In this document: piece after piece, positions 51,547 to 60,915 of the stretch
Numbering within the stretch: the stretch's first letter is position 1
How the letters are laid out: each line of letters begins with the position of its first letter
Assembly (NCBI GenBank): GCA_024234265.1
Contig: JACKOM010000005.1
Location: 124,001 to 188,000, forward strand
DNA length: 64,000 nucleotides
Direction: 5' to 3'
Origin: Oceanospirillaceae bacterium
GTDB taxonomy: Bacteria > Pseudomonadota > Gammaproteobacteria > Pseudomonadales > Oceanobacteraceae
The notes under the pieces: generated by a model
The model's input: only the letters and a program-made list of their open reading frames with translations
What the model was told of the DNA's origin: nothing
Databases searched by the model: none
Translations under genes and position numbers: made by a program

Positions 51547-54500
51547 ATGCTGGATTTTCTCTTACACGGCGCCATCGAACGACGCCGTCTGATGATGGCA
51601 CTATGCGCCCTGCTGGCCCTGTGGGGTATTTACAGCTATCAGCAGCTCAACATAGATGCTGTACCGGACATCACCAACGTGCAGGTGCAGATTAATACCC
51701 TGGCCGAGGGTTATTCGCCGCTGGAAACCGAGCAGCGCATATCCCAGCCCCTGGAAAATAACCTGACCGGTCTTCCTGGGTTGTTATACAGCCGCTCCCT
51801 GTCCCGTTATGGGCTATCGCAGATCACCCTGATCTTTGCCGATGGCACCGACATTTATGACGCTCGTAATCAGATCAGCAACCGACTTGCCAGCCTGCGC
51901 TCGCTTTTGCCGCAAGGGCTGGAGCCGGAACTCGGCCCTGTCACCACCGGCATTGGCGAAATACTCAGCTACAGCCTGAAAGCCAGCCCGCAAGCACAAC
52001 AGGAAGATGGTTCGGCCTACGACAGCATGGCCCTGCGCGAACTGCATGACTGGGTAATCCGCCCACAACTTGCACGACTGCAGGGTATAGCTGAGATCAA
52101 CAGCATGGGGGGGTATGGGCGTGAGCTGCACGTCGTGCCCGACCAGGGCCTGATGCTGGCCCATGGCGTCAGTTTTGCCGACATCCAGCAAGCCCTGTTG
52201 GCAAACAATGCCAACCACGGCAGCGGGTTTATGGAATACAACGGGCAGCAATTGTTAATCCGCAGCACAGGGCAGCTGCGCGAAACGGATGATATTTCTC
52301 GCATTGCGATCCGCAGCGGCGCGACTCCTTTGTTTATTGGTGATATTGCCCGCATAGAAATTGGCCATAGCCTGCGCAGCGGTGCAGCCACTGTGAATGG
52401 TGAAGAGCGCGTACTGGGCACTGCTATGCTGCTCACCGGCAGCAATGCCCACAGGGTGGAGGCGCAATTACGGGCACGCATCCGCGATATTCAGCGGGCT
52501 TTACCTGCCGGCATTGAGCTTGAGATTTTGTACGGGCGCAGCAAGCTGATCGACAAGGTCATGGCCACAGTGCAGAAAAATCTGCTGGAGGGCGCGACCC
52601 TGGTAATACTGGTGCTGTTGCTGATGCTTGGCAGCATGCGCGCTGCGCTGATTACCGCAGCGGTAATTCCCCTCGCGATGTTCGCCACCCTGGGCGGCAT
52701 GCAAACGGCCGGGGTTTCCGCCAACCTGATGAGCCTGGGTGCACTGGATTTTGGCCTGATTGTGGATGGCGCTGTCATTATTGTGGAGAACGCCGTGCGC
52801 CGCCTGGGCATTGCCCGACAAGGGGGTGAGCTGGCTTTGCGTGAGCGACTGAAGGTGGTTTTTGATGCCACCCGCGAGGTGATACGCCCCAGTCTGTTTG
52901 GGGTAATCATCATTACTCTGGTGTATCTGCCCTTGTTTGCCCTAAGCGGTGTGGAAGGCAAGATGTTCCAGCCTATGGCAGCCACGGTTGTCATGGCGCT
53001 GGTTGCGGCACTGGTATTATCCCTGACCTTTGTGCCCGCAGCGGTGGCGCTGTTTTTATCGGCTAGCCATTCACACAGAACCTCACGTGCCATGCACATT
53101 ATGCAGCAGGCTTACCGGCGGTTATTAAACAGCGCATTACACCGCCCGCGCCGGGTTTTGCTCAGCGCCCTGCTTTTCATGCTACTTTGCATAACTCTTA
53201 TCGGGCGCACCGGCAGTGAGTTTGTGCCGAGCCTGAATGAGGGGGATATCGCCCTGCATGCTATGCGTATTCCCGGCACATCCCTGCAGCAATCCGTGCA
53301 GATGCAAATGCAACTGGAAGCGGAAATCCTGCGCTTCCCGCAGGTTGAAAATGTGTTCTCCAAACTGGGCACAGCAGAGGTTGCAACCGATCCTATGCCC
53401 CCCAGCGTGGCGGATACCTTTGTGATGTTAAAAGCCCGCGAGAGCTGGCCCGATCCCAACCTGCCCAGGGAAGATCTGATCGAACAGATTGAGCAGGCTA
53501 TCAGTCAGCTGCCGGGCAATAACTATGAATTTACCCAACCAATACAGATGCGCTTTAACGAATTGATTGCCGGAGTACGCTCCGACATGGGGGTTTTGAT
53601 CATGGGGGATAACCTTGAAACCCTGCGCAGCCTTGCCCGCGAAACCGAAGCTTTACTGGGCAAAATCCCCGGGGCAGCGGATGTTAAAACTGAACAGGTT
53701 GATGGCCTGCCGGTAATAACCCTGCTTCCGGATACATCCGCCATGGCCCGTTATGGTATCAGCCTTGCGGAGCTGCAAGCGGAATTTGCTGCTGCCAGCG
53801 GTTTTGCCCCAGCCGGTTACTTTTATGCAGGGGAACGGCGTTACCCCATTCAGGTGCGTGGCCCGATGGGGCTTCAGCCATCACCCCATGATCTGCAAAA
53901 TCTGCACATCACCTTGCCCGGCGGTGGTTATGTTCCCATCAAAGAAGTGGCGCGGATTGAACTGCAGGAAATGCCGGCACAGATCAGTCGTGAAAATGGC
54001 AAACGCAGAATTATTGTCAGTGCCAATGTGCGCGGGCGGGATTTAGGTTCATTTGTGCAGGAAACACAGCAAACCCTGCAGCAGCAACTGCCCCTACCGA
54101 CGGGTTATTGGCTGGAGTACAGCGGCACTTTCAAACAACTGGAAAGTGCAACACAGCGCTTAAGCATGGTTGTGCCACTGGTTCTGCTGCTGATTTTTGC
54201 CCTGCTGTGTATGGCGTTTAATTCCCTGCGCGATGCCCTGTTAATTTTAAGCGGCATTCCATTTGCCCTGTGTGGTGGTGTTATTGCCCTGTGGCTGCGC
54301 GGCATTCCTTTTTCCATTTCTGCGGCAGTCGGTTTTATCGCACTGAGTGGCATCGCAGTGCTGAACGGACTCGTGCTGCTGTCGTTTATCCGCGAGCGCT
54401 GGCGGGAATGGGGAAATTTACAACGCGCCATTATTGAAGGGGCCACCACACGCCTGCGGCCGGTATTAATGACAGCACTGGTGGCTGCACTGGGGTTTAT

Positions 54501-54651
54501 TCCTATGGCACTCAATACAGGTACGGGCGCAGAAGTGCAGCGCCCCCTGGCCAGCGTAGTGATAGGCGGGATTATCTCCTCTACCCTGCTGACGCTGGTT
54601 TTATTACCAGTGCTGTTTCAATTTTTAAATCGTTCACGCCATCCCGGCTGA
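51547..54651 (+). CDS. czcA: Heavy-metal RND efflux pump, CzcA-like (divalent cations)
   Basis: This 1034-residue transporter has the heavy-metal efflux motif in helix 4: DFGLIVDGAVIIVEN, with Asp401 and Asp407 in the places of CzcA Asp402 and Asp408. That motif marks divalent-ion pumps (Zn, Co, Cd, Ni) and differs from the copper/silver CusA type. Twelve helices and two periplasmic loops are present. It follows the fusion protein gene by nine bases. The outer-membrane component must come from elsewhere. Confidence 0.9.
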   Translation: MLDFLLHGAIERRRLMMALCALLALWGIYSYQQLNIDAVPDITNVQVQINTLAEGYSPLETEQRISQPLENNLTGLPGLLYSRSLSRYGLSQITLIFADGTDIYDARNQISNRLASLRSLLPQGLEPELGPVTTGIGEILSYSLKASPQAQQEDGSAYDSMALRELHDWVIRPQLARLQGIAEINSMGGYGRELHVVPDQGLMLAHGVSFADIQQALLANNANHGSGFMEYNGQQLLIRSTGQLRETDDISRIAIRSGATPLFIGDIARIEIGHSLRSGAATVNGEERVLGTAMLLTGSNAHRVEAQLRARIRDIQRALPAGIELEILYGRSKLIDKVMATVQKNLLEGATLVILVLLLMLGSMRAALITAAVIPLAMFATLGGMQTAGVSANLMSLGALDFGLIVDGAVIIVENAVRRLGIARQGGELALRERLKVVFDATREVIRPSLFGVIIITLVYLPLFALSGVEGKMFQPMAATVVMALVAALVLSLTFVPAAVALFLSASHSHRTSRAMHIMQQAYRRLLNSALHRPRRVLLSALLFMLLCITLIGRTGSEFVPSLNEGDIALHAMRIPGTSLQQSVQMQMQLEAEILRFPQVENVFSKLGTAEVATDPMPPSVADTFVMLKARESWPDPNLPREDLIEQIEQAISQLPGNNYEFTQPIQMRFNELIAGVRSDMGVLIMGDNLETLRSLARETEALLGKIPGAADVKTEQVDGLPVITLLPDTSAMARYGISLAELQAEFAAASGFAPAGYFYAGERRYPIQVRGPMGLQPSPHDLQNLHITLPGGGYVPIKEVARIELQEMPAQISRENGKRRIIVSANVRGRDLGSFVQETQQTLQQQLPLPTGYWLEYSGTFKQLESATQRLSMVVPLVLLLIFALLCMAFNSLRDALLILSGIPFALCGGVIALWLRGIPFSISAAVGFIALSGIAVLNGLVLLSFIRERWREWGNLQRAIIEGATTRLRPVLMTALVAALGFIPMALNTGTGAEVQRPLASVVIGGIISSTLLTLVLLPVLFQFLNRSRHPG

Positions 54652-54660
54652 ACCTGCAAA

Positions 54661-54686
54661 GCCCCTGCATTAATGTGTGCAGGGGC
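54661..54686 (+). terminator. Weak hairpin after czcA
   Basis: A 9-bp perfect stem (GCCCCTGCA and TGCAGGGGC) with an eight-base loop lies nine bases past the czcA stop. No T-run follows directly; a T-rich stretch comes 30 bases later. It may cut or stabilise the message rather than terminate, leaving partial readthrough into the CheW-CZB gene. Confidence 0.4.
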
Positions 54687-54741
54687 AACTGCACACCGGC
54701 ATTTCTGGTCTATTCTTTTTTGCAGGCCCCAATGAATTGGT

Positions 54742-55587
54742 ATGAATCCTATGGAAACCGCTGCAGCCACCCTGGACGCACCCCACCACTTATTTGCCCA
54801 GAACGACATTGAAGTCATTACGTTTTTTGTAGCTGATACCGCCTATGCCGCGGTGCGTTATATCGAGCAGGACAAACGTAAAACCACACGCATAGAAGTG
54901 AATGCCAAACTTGGGGCTGAAGTAACCACCTATCAGGGCAAGCCTGTACCCATTTACGATTTTGCCGCACTCATGGGCTGTGAAGCGGAATACAAGGCCA
55001 ACCTCGCGCTGCTGGGCATACTCAAAGCCCGTGAAAAGGACCATGTGGACTGGCTTACTGCGCTGGAATACTCGCTCCGGCATGGCACTGAGTTTGGCAA
55101 GGCCCGCGACCCATCCCTGTGTGAATTTGGTAAGTGGTATGCGGGTTTTCGCCCGGAGGATGAGCTGCTCGCGGACATTATGCGGGATTTCGACACCCCC
55201 CACCGCCGCCTGCATGGATTGGCCGACAAACTACTGGCCATGCAAAAAGACAATAAAGTCGAAGAGGCATTGCGCATACTGGAGACTGAACGTAACCGCA
55301 CCCTCGGCAAGTTAATTCAATTGTTCTCCGCGGCCCGTGAACGCCTGGAAAACATTACCCGCCCGATTTTGCTTTACATTGATACCGGCAAAAAGATGAT
55401 CGCCATCCGCCTCAATGCCATCAGTGACATTGTTTCTTACAACATCAGCCAGTTTACCCACCAGGATCAGGTGGATGATGAACAGCTCACTGAACTGTCT
55501 TTTATTTGCGGTTACCTGCGCACCCAGGATCAACCACCCTGTGTGCTGCTCGACTGGCATAATTTTGAGCATATTCAGCACAGCTGA
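54742..55587 (+). CDS. CheW-like protein interrupted by a zinc-binding CZB domain
   Basis: The 281-residue protein has a CheW-like first half (about residues 22-80: EVITFFVADTAYAAVRYIE...GKPVPIYDFAALMG), a CZB domain (about 95-200) and a CheW-like second half (about 205-275: TGKKMIAIRLNAISDI...ICGYLRTQDQPPCVLLDW). CZB ligands are present: His101 (HVDW), Cys127 (CEFGKWY), His154 and His158 (HRRLH). CheW couples receptors to CheA kinases; CZB binds zinc. It follows the divalent-metal pump genes. Zinc sensing into a chemosensory pathway is inference. Confidence 0.78.
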   Translation: MNPMETAAATLDAPHHLFAQNDIEVITFFVADTAYAAVRYIEQDKRKTTRIEVNAKLGAEVTTYQGKPVPIYDFAALMGCEAEYKANLALLGILKAREKDHVDWLTALEYSLRHGTEFGKARDPSLCEFGKWYAGFRPEDELLADIMRDFDTPHRRLHGLADKLLAMQKDNKVEEALRILETERNRTLGKLIQLFSAARERLENITRPILLYIDTGKKMIAIRLNAISDIVSYNISQFTHQDQVDDEQLTELSFICGYLRTQDQPPCVLLDWHNFEHIQHS

Positions 55588-55607
55588 AGTTGACTTAAAA
55601 ACACAAT

Positions 55608-55634
55608 AAAAAAGGGCGCCGAGCGCCCTTTTTT
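55608..55634. terminator. Bidirectional terminator between the CheW-CZB gene and gor
   Basis: A 12-bp stem (AAAAAAGGGCGC and GCGCCCTTTTTT) with loop CGA lies between the two converging genes. Confidence 0.93.
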
Positions 55635-55656
55635 ATTGCCTGTAAATTACATGCCC

Positions 55657-57015
55657 TCAACGGGTGGCTGTGCGCATGGTGACAAACTCTTCAGCGGCAC
55701 TGGGGTGAATACCAATGGTGCTGTCGAAAACAGCCTTGGTTGCACCCGCCTTCAGTGCCACCGCAAACCCCTGCAGAATCTCACCGGCATGCTCACCTAC
55801 CATATGCACACCCAGAACCCTGTCGGTATTTTTATCCACCACAAGCTTCATAAAGGTACGCCCGGCGTTGCCGCTCAAGGTGTTTTTGAGGGCGCGGAAT
55901 TCCGATGTAAAAATACTCACCTGAAAACCCTCATCCCGTGCAGCCTCTTCGCTTAATCCAACGCTTGCCAGCTCAGGCTGGGAAAATACCGCCGTGGGGA
56001 TATTGGCATAGTCCATTGGGGTATCGACGCCCTGATATTGCTGGCGCACAAAACACATGGCTTCAGCGAGGGCTACCGGGGTCAACTTCAGCCCCGGGGT
56101 AATATCACCCATAGCAAAAACCCCGGGCATGCTGGTTTCAAAACGATCATTCACCAATAAGTGCCCTTCATTGTCCATTGCTGGCAGCAAACCATCTGCG
56201 AAGGCACCCTGAACATTGGGTTTACGCCCGGTCGCGAACAGGATGCAATCACCGTCCACATGGGCACCGGAAGTAAACTCCAGGCGTAACTCACCCTCTG
56301 CCCCATTCAAGCCGCGCACGGCGGCGGGCTGTTCACTGGCAATAAAGTCGATGCTGTTTTTAAGGATTTCCTGCTGGGCATAGGCGCGGGTTTCTTCATC
56401 AAAACCCTTGAGCAGTTTGCCTGAGCGGCAAACCAGGGAAACTTTCGCCCCAAGGCCGGCAAAAATCCCGGCAAACTCCACGGCGATATAACCACCACCC
56501 ACAATCACTATGTGGCGTGGGAAGCGTTCAAGAAAAAACACCTGGTTCGAATCAATACATAGCTCGCGCCCGGGTATATCGGGGATATCCGGCCAGCCGC
56601 CGGTGGCGATCAGAATCTGCCGGGCGGTAAAGTGCTGTTGATTGACTTCAATTGTATTGGCAGCCACCACACGACCGTGCCCCTCGATAATCTGTACACC
56701 GCTGTTTTTCAGCAGATTGGCGTAAATGCCGTTGAGACGCTGGATTTCTTTTGTTTTGTTATCACGCAGGGTTGGCCAATCAAAGCTATTGAGCTGCATA
56801 TCCACCCCAAAACCCCGGCCATCTTCAACCTGATGACGGAACTCGGAGGCATAAACAAACAGCTTTTTGGGTACGCAACCGACGTTCACACAGGTGCCAC
56901 CCAGGTAGCGCTCTTCGATTACCGCGACTTTTTTACCCTGTGCCGCCGCCATGCGGCTTGCCCGCACACCGGCAGAGCCGGCACCGATTACAATCAGATC
57001 AAAATCAAATGCCAT
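55657..57015 (-). CDS. gor: Glutathione-disulfide reductase
   Basis: This 452-residue flavoprotein reduces oxidised glutathione with NADPH. It has the FAD site IVIGAGSAGVRAS, the redox pair in GGTCVNVGCVPKK, the NADPH region VGGGYIAVEFAGIFAGLG, and the C-terminal catalytic His-Glu in GIHPSAAEEFV. It follows gspM by 48 bases on the same strand with no clear promoter or terminator between, so it may be read from the secretion operon. Confidence 0.94.
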   Translation of the reverse strand: MAFDFDLIVIGAGSAGVRASRMAAAQGKKVAVIEERYLGGTCVNVGCVPKKLFVYASEFRHQVEDGRGFGVDMQLNSFDWPTLRDNKTKEIQRLNGIYANLLKNSGVQIIEGHGRVVAANTIEVNQQHFTARQILIATGGWPDIPDIPGRELCIDSNQVFFLERFPRHIVIVGGGYIAVEFAGIFAGLGAKVSLVCRSGKLLKGFDEETRAYAQQEILKNSIDFIASEQPAAVRGLNGAEGELRLEFTSGAHVDGDCILFATGRKPNVQGAFADGLLPAMDNEGHLLVNDRFETSMPGVFAMGDITPGLKLTPVALAEAMCFVRQQYQGVDTPMDYANIPTAVFSQPELASVGLSEEAARDEGFQVSIFTSEFRALKNTLSGNAGRTFMKLVVDKNTDRVLGVHMVGEHAGEILQGFAVALKAGATKAVFDSTIGIHPSAAEEFVTMRTATR

Positions 57016-57022
57016 ACAGCAC

Positions 57023-57075
57023 CTCAGCGAACTAACTCAACGCTTAGCGAACTCGCCCAGCGCTCAGCGAACCAG
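57023..57075 (-). repeat. 20-bp tandem repeats spanning the gspM stop
   Basis: Two full units and a part of a third, 20 bases apart, share YAGCGAAC at 57025, 57045 and 57065. On the minus strand each begins GTTCGCT. They fill the gap between gspM and gor and include the last codons and stop of gspM. Confidence 0.7.
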
Positions 57076-57582
57076 TAATGCCCGCACGTTAACTGCGCCG
57101 GAAGCGGATTTATCCATGGAGATTTGTGACGCGCGGATACCGTACTGATTTTGCAGCAGGCTTAACCAGGAAATGGCCGCGTTAAAACGCACATCATCCA
57201 GCCAAATACGCAGACCGTTTTCGCCTTCCGGCTCAAAACGCTTCAGATCGATATTTTGGTTGCGGGCCGAGCTGTTCACTATGGCAAGGATTGACTGGGA
57301 AGCATCGCCCACGGCGGCATGTTTAAAACGCCAGGCGTTTTCTTTCATTTTCTGGTGCAGGGCCATCTGCGCTTTAAATTGATTTTCCGCGGTGGCAGGG
57401 AAACGGGTCACTGGCACCCAGATCCAGCTGTAAAAAAGCGCACACAGCATAAGCACCACCAGCGCTTTGATAACGGCCTGATCCCGTGGGGCCTGATTTT
57501 CATACCAGGTTTCCGCGGCCTGATAGGTCTGCCCTGCGCGGATACGCTGCAGTAACTGGGCGGGTCGAATATTTTTAAGCAT
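57064..57582 (-). CDS. gspM: Type II secretion system protein GspM
   Basis: This 172-residue inner-membrane protein has a short cytoplasmic N-terminus, one membrane segment (about residues 37-57) and a periplasmic ferredoxin-like domain. It works with GspL in the assembly platform. It overlaps gspL by eight bases. The usual gspN does not follow; gor does. Confidence 0.88.
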   Translation of the reverse strand: MLKNIRPAQLLQRIRAGQTYQAAETWYENQAPRDQAVIKALVVLMLCALFYSWIWVPVTRFPATAENQFKAQMALHQKMKENAWRFKHAAVGDASQSILAIVNSSARNQNIDLKRFEPEGENGLRIWLDDVRFNAAISWLSLLQNQYGIRASQISMDKSASGAVNVRALLVR

Positions 57583-58777
57583 GGCGCGACACCTTCAGTA
57601 ATGCTTTTACAACGTCCTTATCGGAGGTTGCGGAATCAATATCAACCTGCAAACCCTGCTGCAGTAACGCTTGTTTCAGCTCATCAACCTGGGCGATGGA
57701 CTGGGCACTGAGCTCCAGTTCGAGGCTGCCGTTTTTCTCGGTGAAGCGCACACTGGTGAGCTGCATACCACTCAGGGCAGGATTCGCCTGCAGGGTTGCA
57801 CCGGTTAAACCTAATAACTCGATAAAGTTACCCTGCCCGCCTGAACCCGTATTGGCCGCCAGTTTGGCGCGCAACTGGCGCTCCATGCTGGTAATGCGCT
57901 CACCGGGGAATAACTGGCGGAAATAGGCTTCGGAAGCTGCATGCACTTCGTTTGTCATCTGGCGGTACTGCAGGCCCTGCCACACATTGGAAACAAAAAA
58001 TATCAGCATGGCGGCTGCCGCCATGCCTGCAACCGTTTTGAAGATCGGAGGGATGTTATTGCCTTTGGCTTTTTCCGTTTTTAAGTCATCAACCAGTAAG
58101 TTCGCAGACAGCCACTGATTGTAAGGGCGCTGCAACAGACTCCAGGGGTTATCTGTCTGGGTGACATGCGGGGCAAAACCGTGGTTCTCAATCTGCGCAA
58201 CCAGCATGGAAACCTGCGCAGGGTCCGCACAATAAATCTGTACGGGCTGCTGCTCGGGGTGGCTCACGTGATCGAGCATCAGCATCAGGTTATCCGCATG
58301 GCAGCGGAAACCCTCAAAGGGGCCGGTGCGCACCAGTGCGTAGTTGTCCTGCAGTAATACGCTCCACTCACCCGGTGCAATGGCAAGCGCCATGGCATCG
58401 GGCACTATCGCTTCCACCGCAAAGGATTTTTGAATGTTTTGCAGTAACCCGGCATCGGCATAACAGGCAAATGCTTGGTTTTTCTGACGGCCAATCAGGG
58501 CAAAGTGATTCTCCGCCACATCCGATGCGAGCTGTTCTTCTACCACAAATGGCAGGGCTTTAATAATCTGACGGGGTTGCTTGGCCGGGATACTGGCATT
58601 GGTAAAACCCACAAACTGACTGGGCAACAGGACAACACTGTGGCGCGCCTGGGCAATCAACTCTGCAATGTCGGCAGGTGTTTCAAAACGGGTGGCCTCA
58701 CCGAAGCCATCGTTACCGGCCTGGCACCAACTCCCTGACTGTAATGACTCCTCGAGCCATATCACCATGTTTTGCAT
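57575..58777 (-). CDS. gspL: Type II secretion system protein GspL
   Basis: This 400-residue protein has a cytoplasmic actin-like domain (about residues 1-240) that contacts the GspE ATPase, one membrane segment (about 250-268) and a periplasmic domain (about 280-400). It lies eight bases after gspK. Confidence 0.9.
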   Translation of the reverse strand: MQNMVIWLEESLQSGSWCQAGNDGFGEATRFETPADIAELIAQARHSVVLLPSQFVGFTNASIPAKQPRQIIKALPFVVEEQLASDVAENHFALIGRQKNQAFACYADAGLLQNIQKSFAVEAIVPDAMALAIAPGEWSVLLQDNYALVRTGPFEGFRCHADNLMLMLDHVSHPEQQPVQIYCADPAQVSMLVAQIENHGFAPHVTQTDNPWSLLQRPYNQWLSANLLVDDLKTEKAKGNNIPPIFKTVAGMAAAAMLIFFVSNVWQGLQYRQMTNEVHAASEAYFRQLFPGERITSMERQLRAKLAANTGSGGQGNFIELLGLTGATLQANPALSGMQLTSVRFTEKNGSLELELSAQSIAQVDELKQALLQQGLQVDIDSATSDKDVVKALLKVSRHA

Positions 58778-58785
58778 CTTCGTTC

Positions 58786-59796
58786 CTAATTAAGCGGCGC
58801 GTATTCACGCTGCGCGACAAGGGAGCTGCCGTCGGCACTGTCCCTGAAGACCACAGAATGCAGAGCCAGCGTACGCTCGCCGAGCATAACAGCCGTATCC
58901 ACTGAAAAATATTGGGTTTTTACGTCAAAATCGGCCTTATCCCACGCGGCAGCCGTATTATTTTCGCTGTCGGAGCCTGAACCTGAGCCCGAGGATCCGG
59001 CATTGGCAAGGGGCGCTATGGTGGCATTGGCCCAGAAGTCGTCCACGGACTTCAACGCGCTGCCCCGCTCGGACTCCGCCATGCTGGCCACATTTTTAGG
59101 GCTAAAAGTATCCAGCACCGCCTGGGCATCCTCAAGGCTCAGTTTGGCATCCCAGCTCGCCAAAACCTGTTTACTTGTGCTGTTGATGTTCAGCGGTGTA
59201 TCCACCGGCAGTGCCGCCACGTATTTTTTGAGTTTCTCGAAGCTGTCGTCGTCCATTTTCTCCAGCAATAACAGCTCAGAAATACTCACCATCGGCAGGC
59301 CGGATGAACGGTATGCAGGGCTGAGGGCCAGATAGTTGTTAGCACTATTGCTGTTCACATCAAACCAGTTGGCCAGCTCGGTGGCGATGGTGGAATCCAG
59401 CCCCAGGTGATTCAGCAAGCGTTCAAACCGGGCCTTGGCGGCACTGGCATTGGGCGCGGTTGGGTGCAGGCTGTTGAGATTGAAACGCCCCTGCAAATCA
59501 GCCAGCTGAATACTGAACTGTACGCCGTTTAATTCATATTGAATGGGCATGGCCCAGACTTCAGCCGGACTGTCGAGCTGGCCTGAATTCTGATCACGCT
59601 GCCAGTCGGCACTGAGACCTGCCTTGGCGATATCTTCGATGCTGTAAGCATAAATCTGCGCTTGACTCTGGCTGAGCATGGCGCTGGCCTGGGCCACATC
59701 CATTTTCTGGCGCATTTGCATACCCAGCGCCAGCAGGGAAACCACGGCAAAAATAAACAGCACTGTAATCAGTGCCATGCCCGACTGGCGGCGCAT
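58786..59796 (-). CDS. gspK: Type II secretion minor pseudopilin GspK
   Basis: This 336-residue tip pseudopilin has a prepilin leader MRRQSG before MALITVLFIFAVVSLLALGM, lacking Glu at +5 as is usual for GspK. The start at 59796 is chosen because it gives a normal leader; the frame extends to 59832. A Gly/Ser-rich acidic insertion (about GSSGSGSGSDSENN) sits in the C-terminal third. Confidence 0.9.
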   Translation of the reverse strand: MRRQSGMALITVLFIFAVVSLLALGMQMRQKMDVAQASAMLSQSQAQIYAYSIEDIAKAGLSADWQRDQNSGQLDSPAEVWAMPIQYELNGVQFSIQLADLQGRFNLNSLHPTAPNASAAKARFERLLNHLGLDSTIATELANWFDVNSNSANNYLALSPAYRSSGLPMVSISELLLLEKMDDDSFEKLKKYVAALPVDTPLNINSTSKQVLASWDAKLSLEDAQAVLDTFSPKNVASMAESERGSALKSVDDFWANATIAPLANAGSSGSGSGSDSENNTAAAWDKADFDVKTQYFSVDTAVMLGERTLALHSVVFRDSADGSSLVAQREYAPLN

Positions 59797-59800
59797 AAAC

Positions 59801-60529
59801 TCAGCGGAATTTATAACCACGGGGCACCTCAATCACATGCTCAATACTGCCCATGGTGGGTAATTCAAATACCACCTTGGCCAGAACTAAATCCGTTACA
59901 TCATTCGGGCCTGCATCCAGCGGCGGCCAGGTTTCTTCCCACTCCGTTGCCTGTTGCTGGTTGTTTTCCAGATGAATCACACCGCGATAAAAAAACTTCA
60001 CACTGCTGACATTATCAATCAGTACCTGGGAAATAGGCTTGGTATCAGCGGCACGATCCAGCACCGGCCAGATAAAACGCACCAGGCAATTACCATCCAG
60101 CGGTTGTGCAATGCCATCGGTTGCGGGGTGTTTAATTTCAATACGCTTTTTGGCTGCTGCGCATTGGTCGCTTTCCTGGTGATACACACCGTAGGCGACA
60201 CGCTGCAGCGTGCTGCGTTTTATTTCATCGGCACCCGGAATGCGGATAAGCCCGGCATGGGTCATTTCCATGGGGTAATCCCCCTGGCTAGTAATATCCG
60301 CCTGCTGAGAGGTGAACTCGTCCATAATGTCGCGCGGCGCAAGCTGCTGCAGATCCCGTTTAATCCACATATCGGCACGCACCAGCTCCATCAGTACATC
60401 TGAGTGCTCATCGGTAGTTTTGCGTGAGTCCGCCACACCGGATAATAACTGGGTTGCCGCTACGCCGATAACGGCAGTAATGCCGATGGCGATCAGTATT
60501 TCGAGCAAGGTAAAACCACGTTGTTTCAT
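59801..60529 (-). CDS. gspJ: Type II secretion minor pseudopilin GspJ
   Basis: This 242-residue pseudopilin has the leader and helix MKQRG/FTLLEILIAIG with Glu at +5, then a globular domain with VKFFYRGVIHLEN. It forms the pseudopilus tip with GspI and GspK. Its start overlaps the gspI stop by one base. Confidence 0.92.
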   Translation of the reverse strand: MKQRGFTLLEILIAIGITAVIGVAATQLLSGVADSRKTTDEHSDVLMELVRADMWIKRDLQQLAPRDIMDEFTSQQADITSQGDYPMEMTHAGLIRIPGADEIKRSTLQRVAYGVYHQESDQCAAAKKRIEIKHPATDGIAQPLDGNCLVRFIWPVLDRAADTKPISQVLIDNVSSVKFFYRGVIHLENNQQQATEWEETWPPLDAGPNDVTDLVLAKVVFELPTMGSIEHVIEVPRGYKFR

Positions 60530-60915
60530 CAGTCGTCCTTGCCTATGTAAGCGGTGAGGGTCTGAATCACATCGTCAGGTTTATCCTGCAGACTGACACT
60601 GACGTTAACTTCTTTCACCGGAATATTCAGACCCGGTAAAACGTCAGTTTTGATATTTATTTTGGTTTTTAACAGCCACTGGCGATTAGCGGATGTCAGG
60701 GTTTTTTCGCCATCGATTAATGATGCCCAAGGATTATTTCGCAGCTGGGCTATTTCACTTTCCGCAATAATATTGGCGAGCAATTTATGCTCAACGTGAA
60801 TATGTCCATCAATGCGCGAACTACTGGCACTGCTCAGGGTAATAGCCAGCATGCTGAAAATAATCAGTGCAACCATTACCTCCAGCAAAGTAAAACCCTG
60901 GTTATTCCTGCGCAT
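60529..60915 (-). CDS. gspI: Type II secretion minor pseudopilin GspI
   Basis: This 128-residue pseudopilin starts MRRNNQG/FTLLEVMVALIIF, with Phe +1 and Glu +5. The ATG at 60915 is chosen for the normal leader length; the frame extends to 60939. It overlaps gspH by 14 bases. Confidence 0.92.
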   Translation of the reverse strand: MRRNNQGFTLLEVMVALIIFSMLAITLSSASSSRIDGHIHVEHKLLANIIAESEIAQLRNNPWASLIDGEKTLTSANRQWLLKTKINIKTDVLPGLNIPVKEVNVSVSLQDKPDDVIQTLTAYIGKDD

